Below the pieces are notes generated by a model. The model had not been told where the DNA came from and did no database searches. It saw only the letters and a program-made list of their open reading frames with translations. From Rubrivivax benzoatilyticus JA2 = ATCC BAA-35 (GTDB lineage Bacteria; Pseudomonadota; Gammaproteobacteria; Burkholderiales; Burkholderiaceae_C), in assembly GCF_000190375.1 (NCBI RefSeq), contig NZ_AEWG01000158.1:53988-117987 (forward strand): 64,000 bases of DNA, given 5' to 3'. Shown here one piece after another: positions 34,294 through 42,690 of the stretch (position 1 is the first letter of the stretch; every line of letters begins with the position of its first letter). A program made the translations under genes and the position numbers.

Positions 34294-36579
34294 ATGGGGA
34301 TCCGCTCTCTGGCTGCCGAGCTGCTGCCTGCCGCGCTGCAGGGGCGTTCGCGCGCGTCCGAACCGCCCGAGCAGACACCCGCCGAGGCGGCCTCGTTCGC
34401 GGGCCTGACCGAGAAGCTCGGCTACCTGTCCAAGGGCGACATCAAGCTCGTCCGCGAGGCCTACAAGTTCGCCGACGAGGCCCACCTGGGCCAGTTCCGC
34501 GCCAGCGGCCTGCCCTACATCACGCATCCGCTGGCCGTCGCCGGGCTGTGCGCCGACTGGCGTCTGGACGTGCAGGCCGTGATGGCCGCACTGCTGCACG
34601 ACACGATCGAGGACCAGGGCGTCACGAAGACCGAGCTGATCGAGCGTTTCGGCGCCCCGACGGCCGACCTCGTCGACGGCCTCACCAAGCTCGACAAGCT
34701 GCAGTTCAGCACGCGCGAGGAGAGCCAGGCCGAGTCCTTCCGCAAGATGCTGCTGGCGATGGCGCGCGACGTGCGCGTCATCCTCGTCAAGCTCGCCGAC
34801 CGTCTGCACAACATGCGCACGATGGAGTCGATGGCGGCGAACAAACGTTCGCGCATCGCCCGCGAGACGCTGGAGATCTACGCCCCGATCGCCCACCGCC
34901 TGGGCCTGAACCAGACCTACCGCGAGCTGCAGGAGCTGTCCTTCCAGTACCTGCACCCCTGGCGCCACGGCGCGCTGGCCAAGGCGATCAAGCGTGCACG
35001 CGGCTACCGCCGCGACATCGTCGAGCGTGTGCAGCGCGACGTCGAACGGGCCTTCGGCGCGCAGAAGATGAAGGTCGAGGTCACCGGGCGCGAGAAGACG
35101 GTGTTCTCGATCTACCGCAAGATGCGCGAGAAGCACGCCGGCTTCGCCCAGGTCAACGACATCTTCGGCTTTCGCATCGTCGTCGCGACGCTGCCCGAGT
35201 GTTATCTGGCGATCGGCGTGCTGCACCAGCTGTACAAGCCGGTGCCGGGGCGCTTCAAGGACTACATCGCGATCCCCAAGGCCAACGGCTACCAGTCGCT
35301 GCACACGACGCTGGTCAGCCCGCTGGGCACGGCGGTCGAGTTCCAGGTGCGCACCGACGAGATGCACGCCGTGGCCGAACGCGGCATCGCCGCGCACTGG
35401 ATCTACAAGACCAGCGGCAAGGGCGACTCGCAGGAGGCGCAGCGCCTGGGCGCGCTGTGGCTGCAGAGCCTGATCGACATCCAGGACGAGACGCGCGACT
35501 CGGCGGAGTTCCTCGAGCACGTCAAGATCGACCTCTACCCCGACGCGGTCTACGTCTTCACGCCGCGCAGCAAGATCCTGGCGCTGCCGCGCGGCGCGAC
35601 GCCGGTGGACTTCGCCTACGCGATCCACTCCGACGTCGGCGACCACGTCGTCGCCGCCAAGGTCAACGGCGAGCCGGTGGCGCTGCACACCGAACTGCGC
35701 AGCGGCGACGTCGTCGAGGTCATCACCGCGCCGGGCGCGCGCCCCAGCCCGGGCTGGCTGCACATGGTGCGCACCGGGCGTGCACGCTCGAAGATCCGCC
35801 ACTACCTGAAGAACCTGGAGTCCGAGGAGTCGCAGGCGCTGGGCGAGAAGCTGCTCGGCCAGGCGCTGCGCGCCGAAGGCCTGCAGGCACCGTCTTCGGA
35901 CCCGGCCGATGCCGACGCGGCCGCCATCTGGCAGCAGCTGACGCGCTGGAGCGGCAACCGCAGCCGCGACGAGCTGCTCAACGACATCGGCCTGGGCAAG
36001 AAGATCGCGACCATCGTCGCCAAGCGCCTGGCCGGGCTGCTGGCCGAACGCGGCATCCGCCCCGACGCGGTGATGCTGACGATGGGCCGCTACGCCAGCG
36101 ACGACAGCTCGCCGACGCAGGGCGTGGTCTTCGTCGACGGCAGCGAAGGCGCGTCGGTGCAGATGGCGCACTGCTGCCGCCCGATCCCCGGCGACCAGAT
36201 CGCCGGCTACCTGGGCCGCGGCGAAGGCCTGGTCGTGCACACCAGCGAGTGCCAGGTCGGCCGCCGGCTGTTCGAGCGCGACAGCGAACGCTGGATGCGC
36301 GTCGAGTGGGCCGAGGAGCCGACCCGGGCCTTCCCGACGACCGTCGTCGCGCTGGTCCACAACGGCAAGGGCGTGCTGGCGCAGATCGCCTCGGCGGTGG
36401 CCGCGGCCGAAGCCGACATCACCCACCTCGACATGGACCAGGAGCCGGCCGCCGAGACCACCGAGCTGCGCCTGCTGGTCAGCGTGCGCGACCGCGTGCA
36501 CCTCGCCGAGGTGCTGCGCACGCTGCGCCGCGCGCCGGCGGTGCTGCGCGTCTGGCGCGACAAGCCCGGTCAGGCCTGA
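34294..36579 (+). CDS. spoT: Bifunctional (p)ppGpp synthase/hydrolase SpoT
   Basis: Makes and degrades the stringent-response alarmone (p)ppGpp. The 761 residues contain the HD hydrolase domain with H78 and the H102-D103 pair (ALLHDTIED), so hydrolysis is intact, the synthetase domain around NDIFGFRIVV and YIAIPKANGYQSLHTT, a TGS domain at about residues 420-480 (VFTPRSKILALPRGATPVDF), and a C-terminal ACT domain. The intact HD site argues for SpoT/Rel and against monofunctional RelA. Its last 10 bases overlap the 3' end of greB on the opposite strand. Confidence 0.96.
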   Translation: MGIRSLAAELLPAALQGRSRASEPPEQTPAEAASFAGLTEKLGYLSKGDIKLVREAYKFADEAHLGQFRASGLPYITHPLAVAGLCADWRLDVQAVMAALLHDTIEDQGVTKTELIERFGAPTADLVDGLTKLDKLQFSTREESQAESFRKMLLAMARDVRVILVKLADRLHNMRTMESMAANKRSRIARETLEIYAPIAHRLGLNQTYRELQELSFQYLHPWRHGALAKAIKRARGYRRDIVERVQRDVERAFGAQKMKVEVTGREKTVFSIYRKMREKHAGFAQVNDIFGFRIVVATLPECYLAIGVLHQLYKPVPGRFKDYIAIPKANGYQSLHTTLVSPLGTAVEFQVRTDEMHAVAERGIAAHWIYKTSGKGDSQEAQRLGALWLQSLIDIQDETRDSAEFLEHVKIDLYPDAVYVFTPRSKILALPRGATPVDFAYAIHSDVGDHVVAAKVNGEPVALHTELRSGDVVEVITAPGARPSPGWLHMVRTGRARSKIRHYLKNLESEESQALGEKLLGQALRAEGLQAPSSDPADADAAAIWQQLTRWSGNRSRDELLNDIGLGKKIATIVAKRLAGLLAERGIRPDAVMLTMGRYASDDSSPTQGVVFVDGSEGASVQMAHCCRPIPGDQIAGYLGRGEGLVVHTSECQVGRRLFERDSERWMRVEWAEEPTRAFPTTVVALVHNGKGVLAQIASAVAAAEADITHLDMDQEPAAETTELRLLVSVRDRVHLAEVLRTLRRAPAVLRVWRDKPGQA

Positions 36580-37151
36580 GGCGTCGCACCCGGCGGCGCC
36601 GGGTAACGCACCTCGACGACCTCGATCGTCTCCAGGCCGCCCGGCGTCATCAGCTGCACCTCGTCGCCTTCGCGCGACTTCAAGAGCGCGCGGGCGATCG
36701 GCGCCACCCAGCTGACCTCGCCCTTCAGGTTGTCGGCCTCGTCGATGCCCTTGATCGTGATCGTGCGCTCCTCGCCCTTGGCATTGGCGTAGGTGACGGT
36801 GGCGCCGAAGAAGACCTGGTCGCTGCCGTGGTGCGCCGACGGGTCGGCGACCTCGGCGATGTCCAGGCGCTTGGTCAGGAAGCGGATGCGGCGGTCGATC
36901 TCGCGCAGCCGCTTCTTGCCGTAGAGGTAGTCGCCGTTCTCGCTGCGGTCGCCGTTCTTGGCGGCCCAGGAGACGGTCTCGACGATCTTCGGCCGCTCGA
37001 CGTCGAGCAGCGTCATCAGCTCCTCGCGCAGCATGCGCCAGCCCTGCGGCGTCATGTAGTTGCGCGTGCCGGCCGGCAGCGGCGGCAGGCCGGGGAGATC
37101 GTCGTCGCCGTCGTCGGCGGCGTCGGTTTCCTTCGTGAAGGCCTTGTTCAT
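36570..37151 (-). CDS. greB: Transcription elongation factor GreB
   Basis: Rescues backtracked RNA polymerase by stimulating transcript cleavage. 193 residues with an N-terminal coiled coil (about 30-105, MTPQGWRMLREELMTLLD to RIRFLTKRLDIAEV) and a C-terminal FKBP-like domain (TVTYANAKGEERTITIKGIDEAD). The tip carries acidic residues (GDRSENGDY), as needed for activity. An acidic N-terminal extension of about 25 residues precedes the family start. It converges on spoT with a 10-base 3' overlap, a close link between two factors that both act through RNA polymerase and ppGpp physiology. Confidence 0.93.
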   Translation of the reverse strand: MNKAFTKETDAADDGDDDLPGLPPLPAGTRNYMTPQGWRMLREELMTLLDVERPKIVETVSWAAKNGDRSENGDYLYGKKRLREIDRRIRFLTKRLDIAEVADPSAHHGSDQVFFGATVTYANAKGEERTITIKGIDEADNLKGEVSWVAPIARALLKSREGDEVQLMTPGGLETIEVVEVRYPAPPGATPQA

Positions 37152-37182
37152 CGGCTCGTCGGCCGGCGTCGTGCCGGCAGGG

Positions 37183-37719
37183 TCAGCGCACCGGCACCCA
37201 GGCTTGCAGGCGCGGCAGCATCGCGCGGTACGGCGCGAGCAGCAGCGCGGCCATCAGCCACTTGACGCCGAGGTCGCCGGCGGCGAGCTGCATCCAGGGC
37301 ACGTCGGTGCCGGCGAAGGCGAGGAAGAAGAACACCGAGGTGTCGACGACCGAGGCGACGACCGAGCCGATCAGCGGCGCCTTCCACCAGCTCTGCTGGC
37401 GCCAGCGGTTGAACACCGCGATGTCCATCAGCTGCGAGAAGATGAAGGCGCAGCCCGAGGCCACGGCGATGCGCCACGGCGCCAGCACCGCCGACACCGC
37501 GACCGCGATCGCGAAGCCGATCCAGGCCACGCGACGCGCCTCGGTGACGCCGACCGCGCGGTTGGTCAGGTCGCAGACCAGGAACACCAGCGGATAGCTG
37601 AACGCGCCCCAGGTCAGCCAGTCGCCGATCGGGTACTGCACGAGCACGTTGGACAGCACGATGACGAAAGCCATCGCGGCGATGGGCTTCGACAGGGAAA
37701 CGAGCGGGAGACGGTTCAT
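37183..37719 (-). CDS. yhhQ: Queuosine precursor transporter (YhhQ/VUT family)
   Basis: Predicted inner-membrane importer of queuosine precursors (preQ0/preQ1), DUF165/VUT family, 178 residues with about six hydrophobic segments. Family segments include YPLVFLVCDLTNRAVG and the later SGCAFIFSQLMDIAVFNRWR and SVVASVVDTSVFFFLAF. No preQ1 riboswitch is visible upstream. It starts 107 bases from the divergent caspase-like gene, and 31 bases separate its end from the greB start. Confidence 0.9.
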   Translation of the reverse strand: MNRLPLVSLSKPIAAMAFVIVLSNVLVQYPIGDWLTWGAFSYPLVFLVCDLTNRAVGVTEARRVAWIGFAIAVAVSAVLAPWRIAVASGCAFIFSQLMDIAVFNRWRQQSWWKAPLIGSVVASVVDTSVFFFLAFAGTDVPWMQLAAGDLGVKWLMAALLLAPYRAMLPRLQAWVPVR

Positions 37720-37825
37720 GGGCGGAAACCTCGGGTCAGCCCGTTATTGTCGCCGCTAGGGATGGGCCGCGCGTGTGGCCGCTCGCTAGCCTGCCCTTCT
37801 TTCGGTGTGAACGATGGAGGGATCC

Positions 37826-38650
37826 ATGGCCCAGCGCGCGCTGTGCGTCGGCATCAACCAGTTCCGGCGCTACCCACAATTCCAGCTCAACGGCTGCGTC
37901 AACGACGCCCGCGACATGGCGGCGCTGCTGACCGGCACGCTGGGCTGGCGCCCGCGCGAGGTCACGCTGCTGCTGGACAAGCAGGCGACGAAGGCGGCGA
38001 TCCTCGCCCGGCTGCACAAGATGGCCGACCAGGCACGGGCCGGCAAGCTCGACCGCATCGTCTTCTCGTGGTCCTCGCACGGCACCCAGATCGCCGACAC
38101 CAGCGGCGACGAGCCCGACGGCGTCGACGAGGCGTTCGTGCCCTACGACGTGGCCGAGAAGGACGGAGACTGGGACCCGGCGCACATCATCACCGACGAC
38201 GAGCTGCACGACCTGTTCGCCATGCTGCCGCCGGCCGTCGAGCTGGAGGTCTTCCTCGACACCTGTCACAGCGGCACCGGGCTGCGCGGCGCCGAGTTCT
38301 CGCTGCACGCGCCGCGGCCGCGTTTCGTCGCGCCGCCCAGCCGCCAGGGCACGCTGCGCCAGCGCGCCGCCACCGGCTTCGTGCTCGGCCGCGACGCCGA
38401 GCAGCCCGGAGAACACCACGTGCTGTGGACCGGCTGCAAGGCCAACCAGACCAGTGCCGACGCGTACTTCGACGGCCGCTACAACGGCGCCTTCACCTAC
38501 CACTTCGTGAAGGCGACGAAGGACGGCGCCGGCCAGCGCAGCCGTGACGCGGTACTGCAGGCGATGCGCCAGGCGATGAAGGGCAAGTTCAGCCAGGTGC
38601 CGCAGCTCGAGACGCGGGCGAGCAACCGCGCCGCCGCGCTGGCGCACTGA
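37826..38650 (+). CDS. Caspase-family (metacaspase-like) peptidase
   Basis: Predicted cysteine peptidase of clan CD (caspase/metacaspase, peptidase C14), 274 residues. The catalytic dyad is H85 in FSWSSHGTQ and C147 in FLDTCHSG; both motif contexts are intact, and the S1-pocket acidic residues follow the usual pattern. The start region (RALCVGINQFRR, CVNDARDMAALL) is typical of metacaspases. The ATG at 37826 is preferred to one at 37814 because GGAGG lies just before it. There is no signal peptide or other domain, and no effector or sensor gene next to it. Function is unknown; bacterial relatives act in stress, cell death or defence systems. Confidence 0.9.
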   Translation: MAQRALCVGINQFRRYPQFQLNGCVNDARDMAALLTGTLGWRPREVTLLLDKQATKAAILARLHKMADQARAGKLDRIVFSWSSHGTQIADTSGDEPDGVDEAFVPYDVAEKDGDWDPAHIITDDELHDLFAMLPPAVELEVFLDTCHSGTGLRGAEFSLHAPRPRFVAPPSRQGTLRQRAATGFVLGRDAEQPGEHHVLWTGCKANQTSADAYFDGRYNGAFTYHFVKATKDGAGQRSRDAVLQAMRQAMKGKFSQVPQLETRASNRAAALAH

Positions 38651-38717
38651 GCCCGGCCGGGTGTCGCACGCCAGGGCACATGCCCGCAGCCCCGGCGAGC
38701 CGCTAGAGTCGGCGGCC

Positions 38718-39341
38718 ATGCCCGACCGCCGCACCCCCGCCCTCGCCGTCGCCGCCCTCGTGCTGATCGCCCTGCTCGCCTGGTCGGGCTGGCAGCCCTA
38801 CGAACGCGAGACCTGGGTGCTGGAGACGGTGCCGGTGATGATCGTGCTGCCGCTGCTGGCCGCCACCTACCGGCGCCATCCGCTGACGACGCTGCTCTAC
38901 ACGCTGGTCTTCGTGCACTGCGCGGTGCTGATGCTCGGCGGCGCCTACACCTACGCGCGGGTGCCGCTGGGCTTCCAGCTCCAGGACTGGCTGCAGCTGT
39001 CGCGCAACCCGTACGACAAGATCGGCCACTTCATGCAGGGTTTCGTGCCGGCCGTCGCGGCACGCGAGATCCTGCTGCGCGGCGGCTTCGTGCGCGGCCG
39101 GCGCATGCTGGCCTTTCTCGTCGTCTGCATCGTGCTGGCGATCAGCGCCAGCTACGAGCTGATCGAATGGGGCGTCGCACTGGCCATCGGCCAGGACGCC
39201 GACGCCTTCCTCGGCACCCAGGGCGACCCGTGGGACACGCAGTCGGACATGTTCATGGCGCTGATCGGCGCCATCACCGCGCTGCTGTCGCTGTCACGCC
39301 TGCACGATGCGCAGATCGCGCGCCTGGGCCCCGCGCGCTGA
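38718..39341 (+). CDS. DUF2238 (YjdF-like) membrane protein
   Basis: Integral membrane protein of 207 residues with about six hydrophobic helices (first at residues 8-25). Conserved family segments are RNPYDKIGHFMQGFVPA and ASYELIEWGVALAIG, plus TQGDPWDTQSDMFMALIGA. This matches the YjdF/DUF2238 family, whose biochemical role is not established. It follows the caspase-like gene in the same direction after 67 bases, but I cannot tell whether they share a transcript. Confidence 0.88.
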   Translation: MPDRRTPALAVAALVLIALLAWSGWQPYERETWVLETVPVMIVLPLLAATYRRHPLTTLLYTLVFVHCAVLMLGGAYTYARVPLGFQLQDWLQLSRNPYDKIGHFMQGFVPAVAAREILLRGGFVRGRRMLAFLVVCIVLAISASYELIEWGVALAIGQDADAFLGTQGDPWDTQSDMFMALIGAITALLSLSRLHDAQIARLGPAR

Positions 39342-39533
39342 ACATCCGCGATGCGGTGGCCGGCCGAGGCACACGCCCCCCGGCGCAAGACCCACGGTCG
39401 AAATCTTGCTTACGCTGACGGCGCACGACCGCCCCCGCCGCGACTGCACAGCGCAGCCCCCGGCAGAGGCGACCGAGACAGCATTCCCCGTCAAGGCCCG
39501 GTCAGGGCCGAACCGATTCCAGAAGGACATTCG

Positions 39534-40109
39534 ATGAAGCGCACGCCCACCCTCCTGGCCGCCGTCGCCGCCATGGCCGCCGCCCCGGCCATGGCCCACA
39601 CCGGCCACGGCACGACCAGCCTGTTCGCCGGCCTGGTGCATCCGCTGGGGCTGGACCACCTGCTGGCGATGGTCGCCGTCGGCCTGTGGTCGGCCGCCGC
39701 GTTGACCGGCAGGCGCCGCCTGGCCGGCCCGGCGCTGTTCATGCTGGCACTGCTGGCCGGCGCCGTGGCCGGTGCCGCGGGCTGGGGCCATGCGCTGGTC
39801 GAGCCGGCGATCGCGGCGAGCGTCGCCGTGCTGGGCCTGATGCTGGCCTTCGCGCGGCGCCTGCCGGCGGCCGCCGGGCTGGCGCTGGTGGCCGTTGCCG
39901 GCTCGCTGCACGGCCTGGCGCACGGCGCCGAACTGCCCGACGCCGGTGGTTTTGCCGGCTACGCGCTGGGTTTCCTGGCCGCCACCGCGATGCTGCACGC
40001 GGCAGGCCTGGCGGCCGCGCCGCGGCTGCTGGCGCTGCCGGCCGTGGTCTGGCGCACGCTGTCCGGCGGTGTCGCGCTCGCCGGGCTGATGCTGCTCGCG
40101 CGGGCCTGA
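39534..40109 (+). CDS. HupE/UreJ-family membrane protein
   Basis: Small inner-membrane protein of 191 residues, the HupE/UreJ family, implicated in nickel or cobalt uptake for hydrogenase or urease. A signal peptide (MKRTPTLLAAVAAMAAAPAMA) is cleaved before HTGHG, leaving histidines at the mature N-terminus, and GLDHLLAMVAVGLWSA is the family motif. Five to six hydrophobic helices follow, with HGLAHGAELP in between. The ATG has AAGGA six bases upstream. No hydrogenase or urease genes are in the window, so the metal partner is unknown. It converges with cbbY. Confidence 0.9.
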   Translation: MKRTPTLLAAVAAMAAAPAMAHTGHGTTSLFAGLVHPLGLDHLLAMVAVGLWSAAALTGRRRLAGPALFMLALLAGAVAGAAGWGHALVEPAIAASVAVLGLMLAFARRLPAAAGLALVAVAGSLHGLAHGAELPDAGGFAGYALGFLAATAMLHAAGLAAAPRLLALPAVVWRTLSGGVALAGLMLLARA

Positions 40110-40158
40110 ACGGCCCGGCCGACGGGCTTGCCGCGGCCGACGTCCGGCCGCGCGCTCG

Positions 40159-40893
40159 TCAGGCCGCCGCGGCGCTACCCTGCACGGCCTGGGCGTGCCA
40201 GTCGCGCAGCTGCTGCAGGCGCACGCCTTCGAGGCTGGGCAGGTCGCCGACGGTGCCGGGAATCGTCGCCGTGCCGGTGTAGCGGCTGCGCACCAGCAGC
40301 ACCGGCACGCCGGCGGCCACCGCGGCCTCGACGCCCATGCGCGAGTCCTCGATCGCCAGGCACTCGTGCGGCGCCAGGCGCATGCGCTCCAGCACCCAGC
40401 GGTAGATGTCCGGCGCCGGCTTCTTCTTCGGCACCGCGTCGCCGGCGCCGACGACCTCGAACAGCCGGTGCCCGCGGCCGCCCAGCGTGACGTCGATCAG
40501 CTGGGTGACGTTGGCCGGCGTCGTCGTCGTGGCGATCGCCTGGCGCAGGCCGGCGGCCTGGGCGTCGTCGAGCAGGCGCGCCACGCCGGGGCGAAAGCCC
40601 ACCGCGCGGCGGGTCAGCAGGTCGACGTAGATCGCGGTCTTGCGCTCGTGCAGCCGGGCCATGCGCGCCGGCGCGTCGGGCGCGGCGGCGGCCGTCGGGT
40701 CCACGCGCTGCAGCCAGGCCATCAGCCGCTCCTTGCCGCCGGTGACCTTCAGCAGGTCGCCGTAGAGCTCGCTGTCCCAGCGCCAGCGCAGGCCGGCTTC
40801 CTTGAACGCCAGGTTGAAGGCAACCCGGTGCCCCTGGTCCTCGGTTTCGGCCAGCGTGCCGTCGACGTCCCAGAGCAGGGCCTTCAAGGTCAT
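40159..40893 (-). CDS. cbbY: HAD-family phosphatase CbbY
   Basis: HAD-superfamily hydrolase of the CbbY type, 244 residues. The nucleophile motif is DVDGTLAETE near the N-terminus, with TTTTPANV in the second motif position and KKKPAPDIY and EDSRMG for motifs III and IV. Characterised CbbY enzymes hydrolyse xylulose-1,5-bisphosphate, a strong RuBisCO inhibitor formed by misfire. It is the last gene of the cbb operon, 20 bases after cbbA, in contrast to the common position next to cbbX. This gene and cbbX together suggest active maintenance of RuBisCO. Confidence 0.92.
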   Translation of the reverse strand: MTLKALLWDVDGTLAETEDQGHRVAFNLAFKEAGLRWRWDSELYGDLLKVTGGKERLMAWLQRVDPTAAAAPDAPARMARLHERKTAIYVDLLTRRAVGFRPGVARLLDDAQAAGLRQAIATTTTPANVTQLIDVTLGGRGHRLFEVVGAGDAVPKKKPAPDIYRWVLERMRLAPHECLAIEDSRMGVEAAVAAGVPVLLVRSRYTGTATIPGTVGDLPSLEGVRLQQLRDWHAQAVQGSAAAA

Positions 40894-40913
40894 GGTCGGT
40901 TCCTCAAGTCGCG

Positions 40914-41927
40914 TCAGCCGCGCCCACGACCCAACCGGGAGGCCTGCCCGGCGCAGCCGAAGGCCTCGAAGCGGTCCCGGCAGATGTCGCGCGCGGCCGC
41001 GGTTGCAGCCTTCAAAAACGCTCGAGGATCGAACTCTTCCGGCTTTTCCGCCATGACTTTTCTCATGGCCCCGGTCATCGCGAGGCGGATGTCGGTGTCG
41101 ATGTTGATCTTGCGCACACCATGGCGAATGCCGCGCACGATTTCTTCGACCGGCACGCCGTAGGTCTCGCGGATGCTGCCGCCGTGCTGGCGGATGATCT
41201 GCAGCCACTCCTGCGGCACGCTGGAGCTGCCGTGCATCACGAGATGGGTGTTCGGGATCTTCGCGTGGATCGCGGCGATGCGGTCGATGGCCAGGATGTC
41301 GCCGGTGGGCTGGCGGGTGAACTTGTAGGCGCCGTGGCTGGTGCCGATGGCGATCGCCAGCGCGTCGACGCCGGTGCGCGCGACGAAGTCGGCGGCCTGC
41401 TCGGGGTCGGTCAGCAGCTGGGCGTGGTCGAGCGTGCCTTCGGCGCCGACGCCGTCTTCCTCGCCGGCGGTGCCGGTCTCCAGCGAACCCAGGCAGCCGA
41501 GCTCGCCTTCGACGCTGACGCCGACCGCACGCGCGATCTCGACGACGCGGCACGTGACCTCGACGTTGTAGTCGTAGGAGGCCGGCGTCTTCTGGTCCTC
41601 GCGCAGCGAGCCGTCCATCATCACGCTGGTGAAGCCCGAGCGGATGGCCTGCACGCAGACCGCCGGCGAGGCGCCGTGGTCCTGGTGCAGGCAGATCGGC
41701 GTCGCCGGGTACTGCTCGACGGCGGCCTCGACCAGCTTGCGCAGAAAGGGTTCGCCGGCGTATTTGCGCGCTCCGGCGCTCGCCTGCAGGATCACCGGCG
41801 CGTCGCAGGCCTGGGCGGCCTGCAGGATCGCCTGGATCTGCTCCATGTTGTTGACGTTGAAGGCCGGCACGCCGTAGTCGTGTTCGGCGGCATGGTCGAG
41901 CAGCGGGCGCAGCGCGATGAGGGGCAT
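40914..41927 (-). CDS. cbbA: Fructose/sedoheptulose-bisphosphate aldolase, class II
   Basis: Zinc-dependent aldolase of the Calvin cycle: condenses triose phosphates to FBP or makes sedoheptulose-bisphosphate. 337 residues. Zinc and substrate residues are visible in [16 protein letters not shown] and [10 protein letters not shown], and the glycine-rich [10 protein letters not shown]. The start [12 protein letters not shown] is preferred, with GGAGTT upstream; an in-frame extension upstream is not used. The C-terminal residues ASRLGRGRG are variable and basic. Gene 9 of the cbb operon. Confidence 0.95.
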   Translation of the reverse strand: MPLIALRPLLDHAAEHDYGVPAFNVNNMEQIQAILQAAQACDAPVILQASAGARKYAGEPFLRKLVEAAVEQYPATPICLHQDHGASPAVCVQAIRSGFTSVMMDGSLREDQKTPASYDYNVEVTCRVVEIARAVGVSVEGELGCLGSLETGTAGEEDGVGAEGTLDHAQLLTDPEQAADFVARTGVDALAIAIGTSHGAYKFTRQPTGDILAIDRIAAIHAKIPNTHLVMHGSSSVPQEWLQIIRQHGGSIRETYGVPVEEIVRGIRHGVRKINIDTDIRLAMTGAMRKVMAEKPEEFDPRAFLKAATAAARDICRDRFEAFGCAGQASRLGRGRG

Positions 41928-42001
41928 GGCAACTCCTGCGTCACGGACGGCCGTGACGTTGTCGGGCAATGGAAACGGCGCCGCGGCCGGCGCCGGACGG
42001 A

Positions 42002-42667
42002 TCAGTGGATCGGGCGCCGGGCCTCGCCGCCGTGAAGCGAACGCGGATCGAACTCGGCCAGCGAGCCGACGAAGGCGTCGGGACGGTCGTCACCGGCGAA
42101 CTCGCCGGCCGGGTAGCCGTGGCGCACGATCCAGGCGCGCAACCCGGCGGCGCGGGCGGTGCGCACGTCGGTGACCGAGTCGCCGAGCAGCGCGGCCTCC
42201 TCGGGGCCGACGTCCAGCGCCGCCAGCGCGTGGCCGGCGACCGCCGGGTCGGGCTTGCGCACCGGCAGCGAGTCGCCGGCGACGAGCAGCTCGACCAGAT
42301 CGGCGATGTCGTGGCGCGCCAGCAGGCGGTGCGCGAAGACCTGCTCCTTGTTGGTCAGCACCGCCAGCCGCACGCCGTCGTCGGCCAGGCGCTGCAGCAG
42401 CTCGCGAGCGCCGGGGAACAGCGTGCTGTGCTGGCCGCAGACCTCGCCGTAGACCTGCGAGAAGTGCTGCCAGACAGCCTCCGGCACCGGGCCGCCGAAG
42501 GCCTTCTGCACGAGAGCCCGCGCGCCGTCGCCGATCCAGCCGCGCACCGTCTCGTCGTCCACCGGCTCGCGCTGCCAGGCGCGCAGCGTGGCGTTGAGCG
42601 CCAGCGCCAGCTCGGGCGCGGTGTCGACGAGGGTGCCGTCGAGGTCGATCAGCAGGGCGCGCAGCAT
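42002..42667 (-). CDS. gph: Phosphoglycolate phosphatase
   Basis: HAD-family phosphatase that removes 2-phosphoglycolate, the product of RuBisCO oxygenation. 221 residues. Nucleophile motif [13 protein letters not shown] at residues 8-20, motif II LTNKEQ, and motifs [14 protein letters not shown] and [16 protein letters not shown]. Often called cbbZ when in a cbb operon, as here between cbbT and cbbA. Together with CbbY it removes two inhibitory by-products. Confidence 0.94.
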   Translation of the reverse strand: MLRALLIDLDGTLVDTAPELALALNATLRAWQREPVDDETVRGWIGDGARALVQKAFGGPVPEAVWQHFSQVYGEVCGQHSTLFPGARELLQRLADDGVRLAVLTNKEQVFAHRLLARHDIADLVELLVAGDSLPVRKPDPAVAGHALAALDVGPEEAALLGDSVTDVRTARAAGLRAWIVRHGYPAGEFAGDDRPDAFVGSLAEFDPRSLHGGEARRPIH

Positions 42668-42690
42668 CGTGCTCTCCTTCGCGAGGAGGG

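Noticed and set aside
39342..39533. Possible cobalamin or nickel riboswitch upstream of the HupE-type gene
   Set aside because: I looked for B12-box and NiCo aptamer landmarks in this gap and did not see them.
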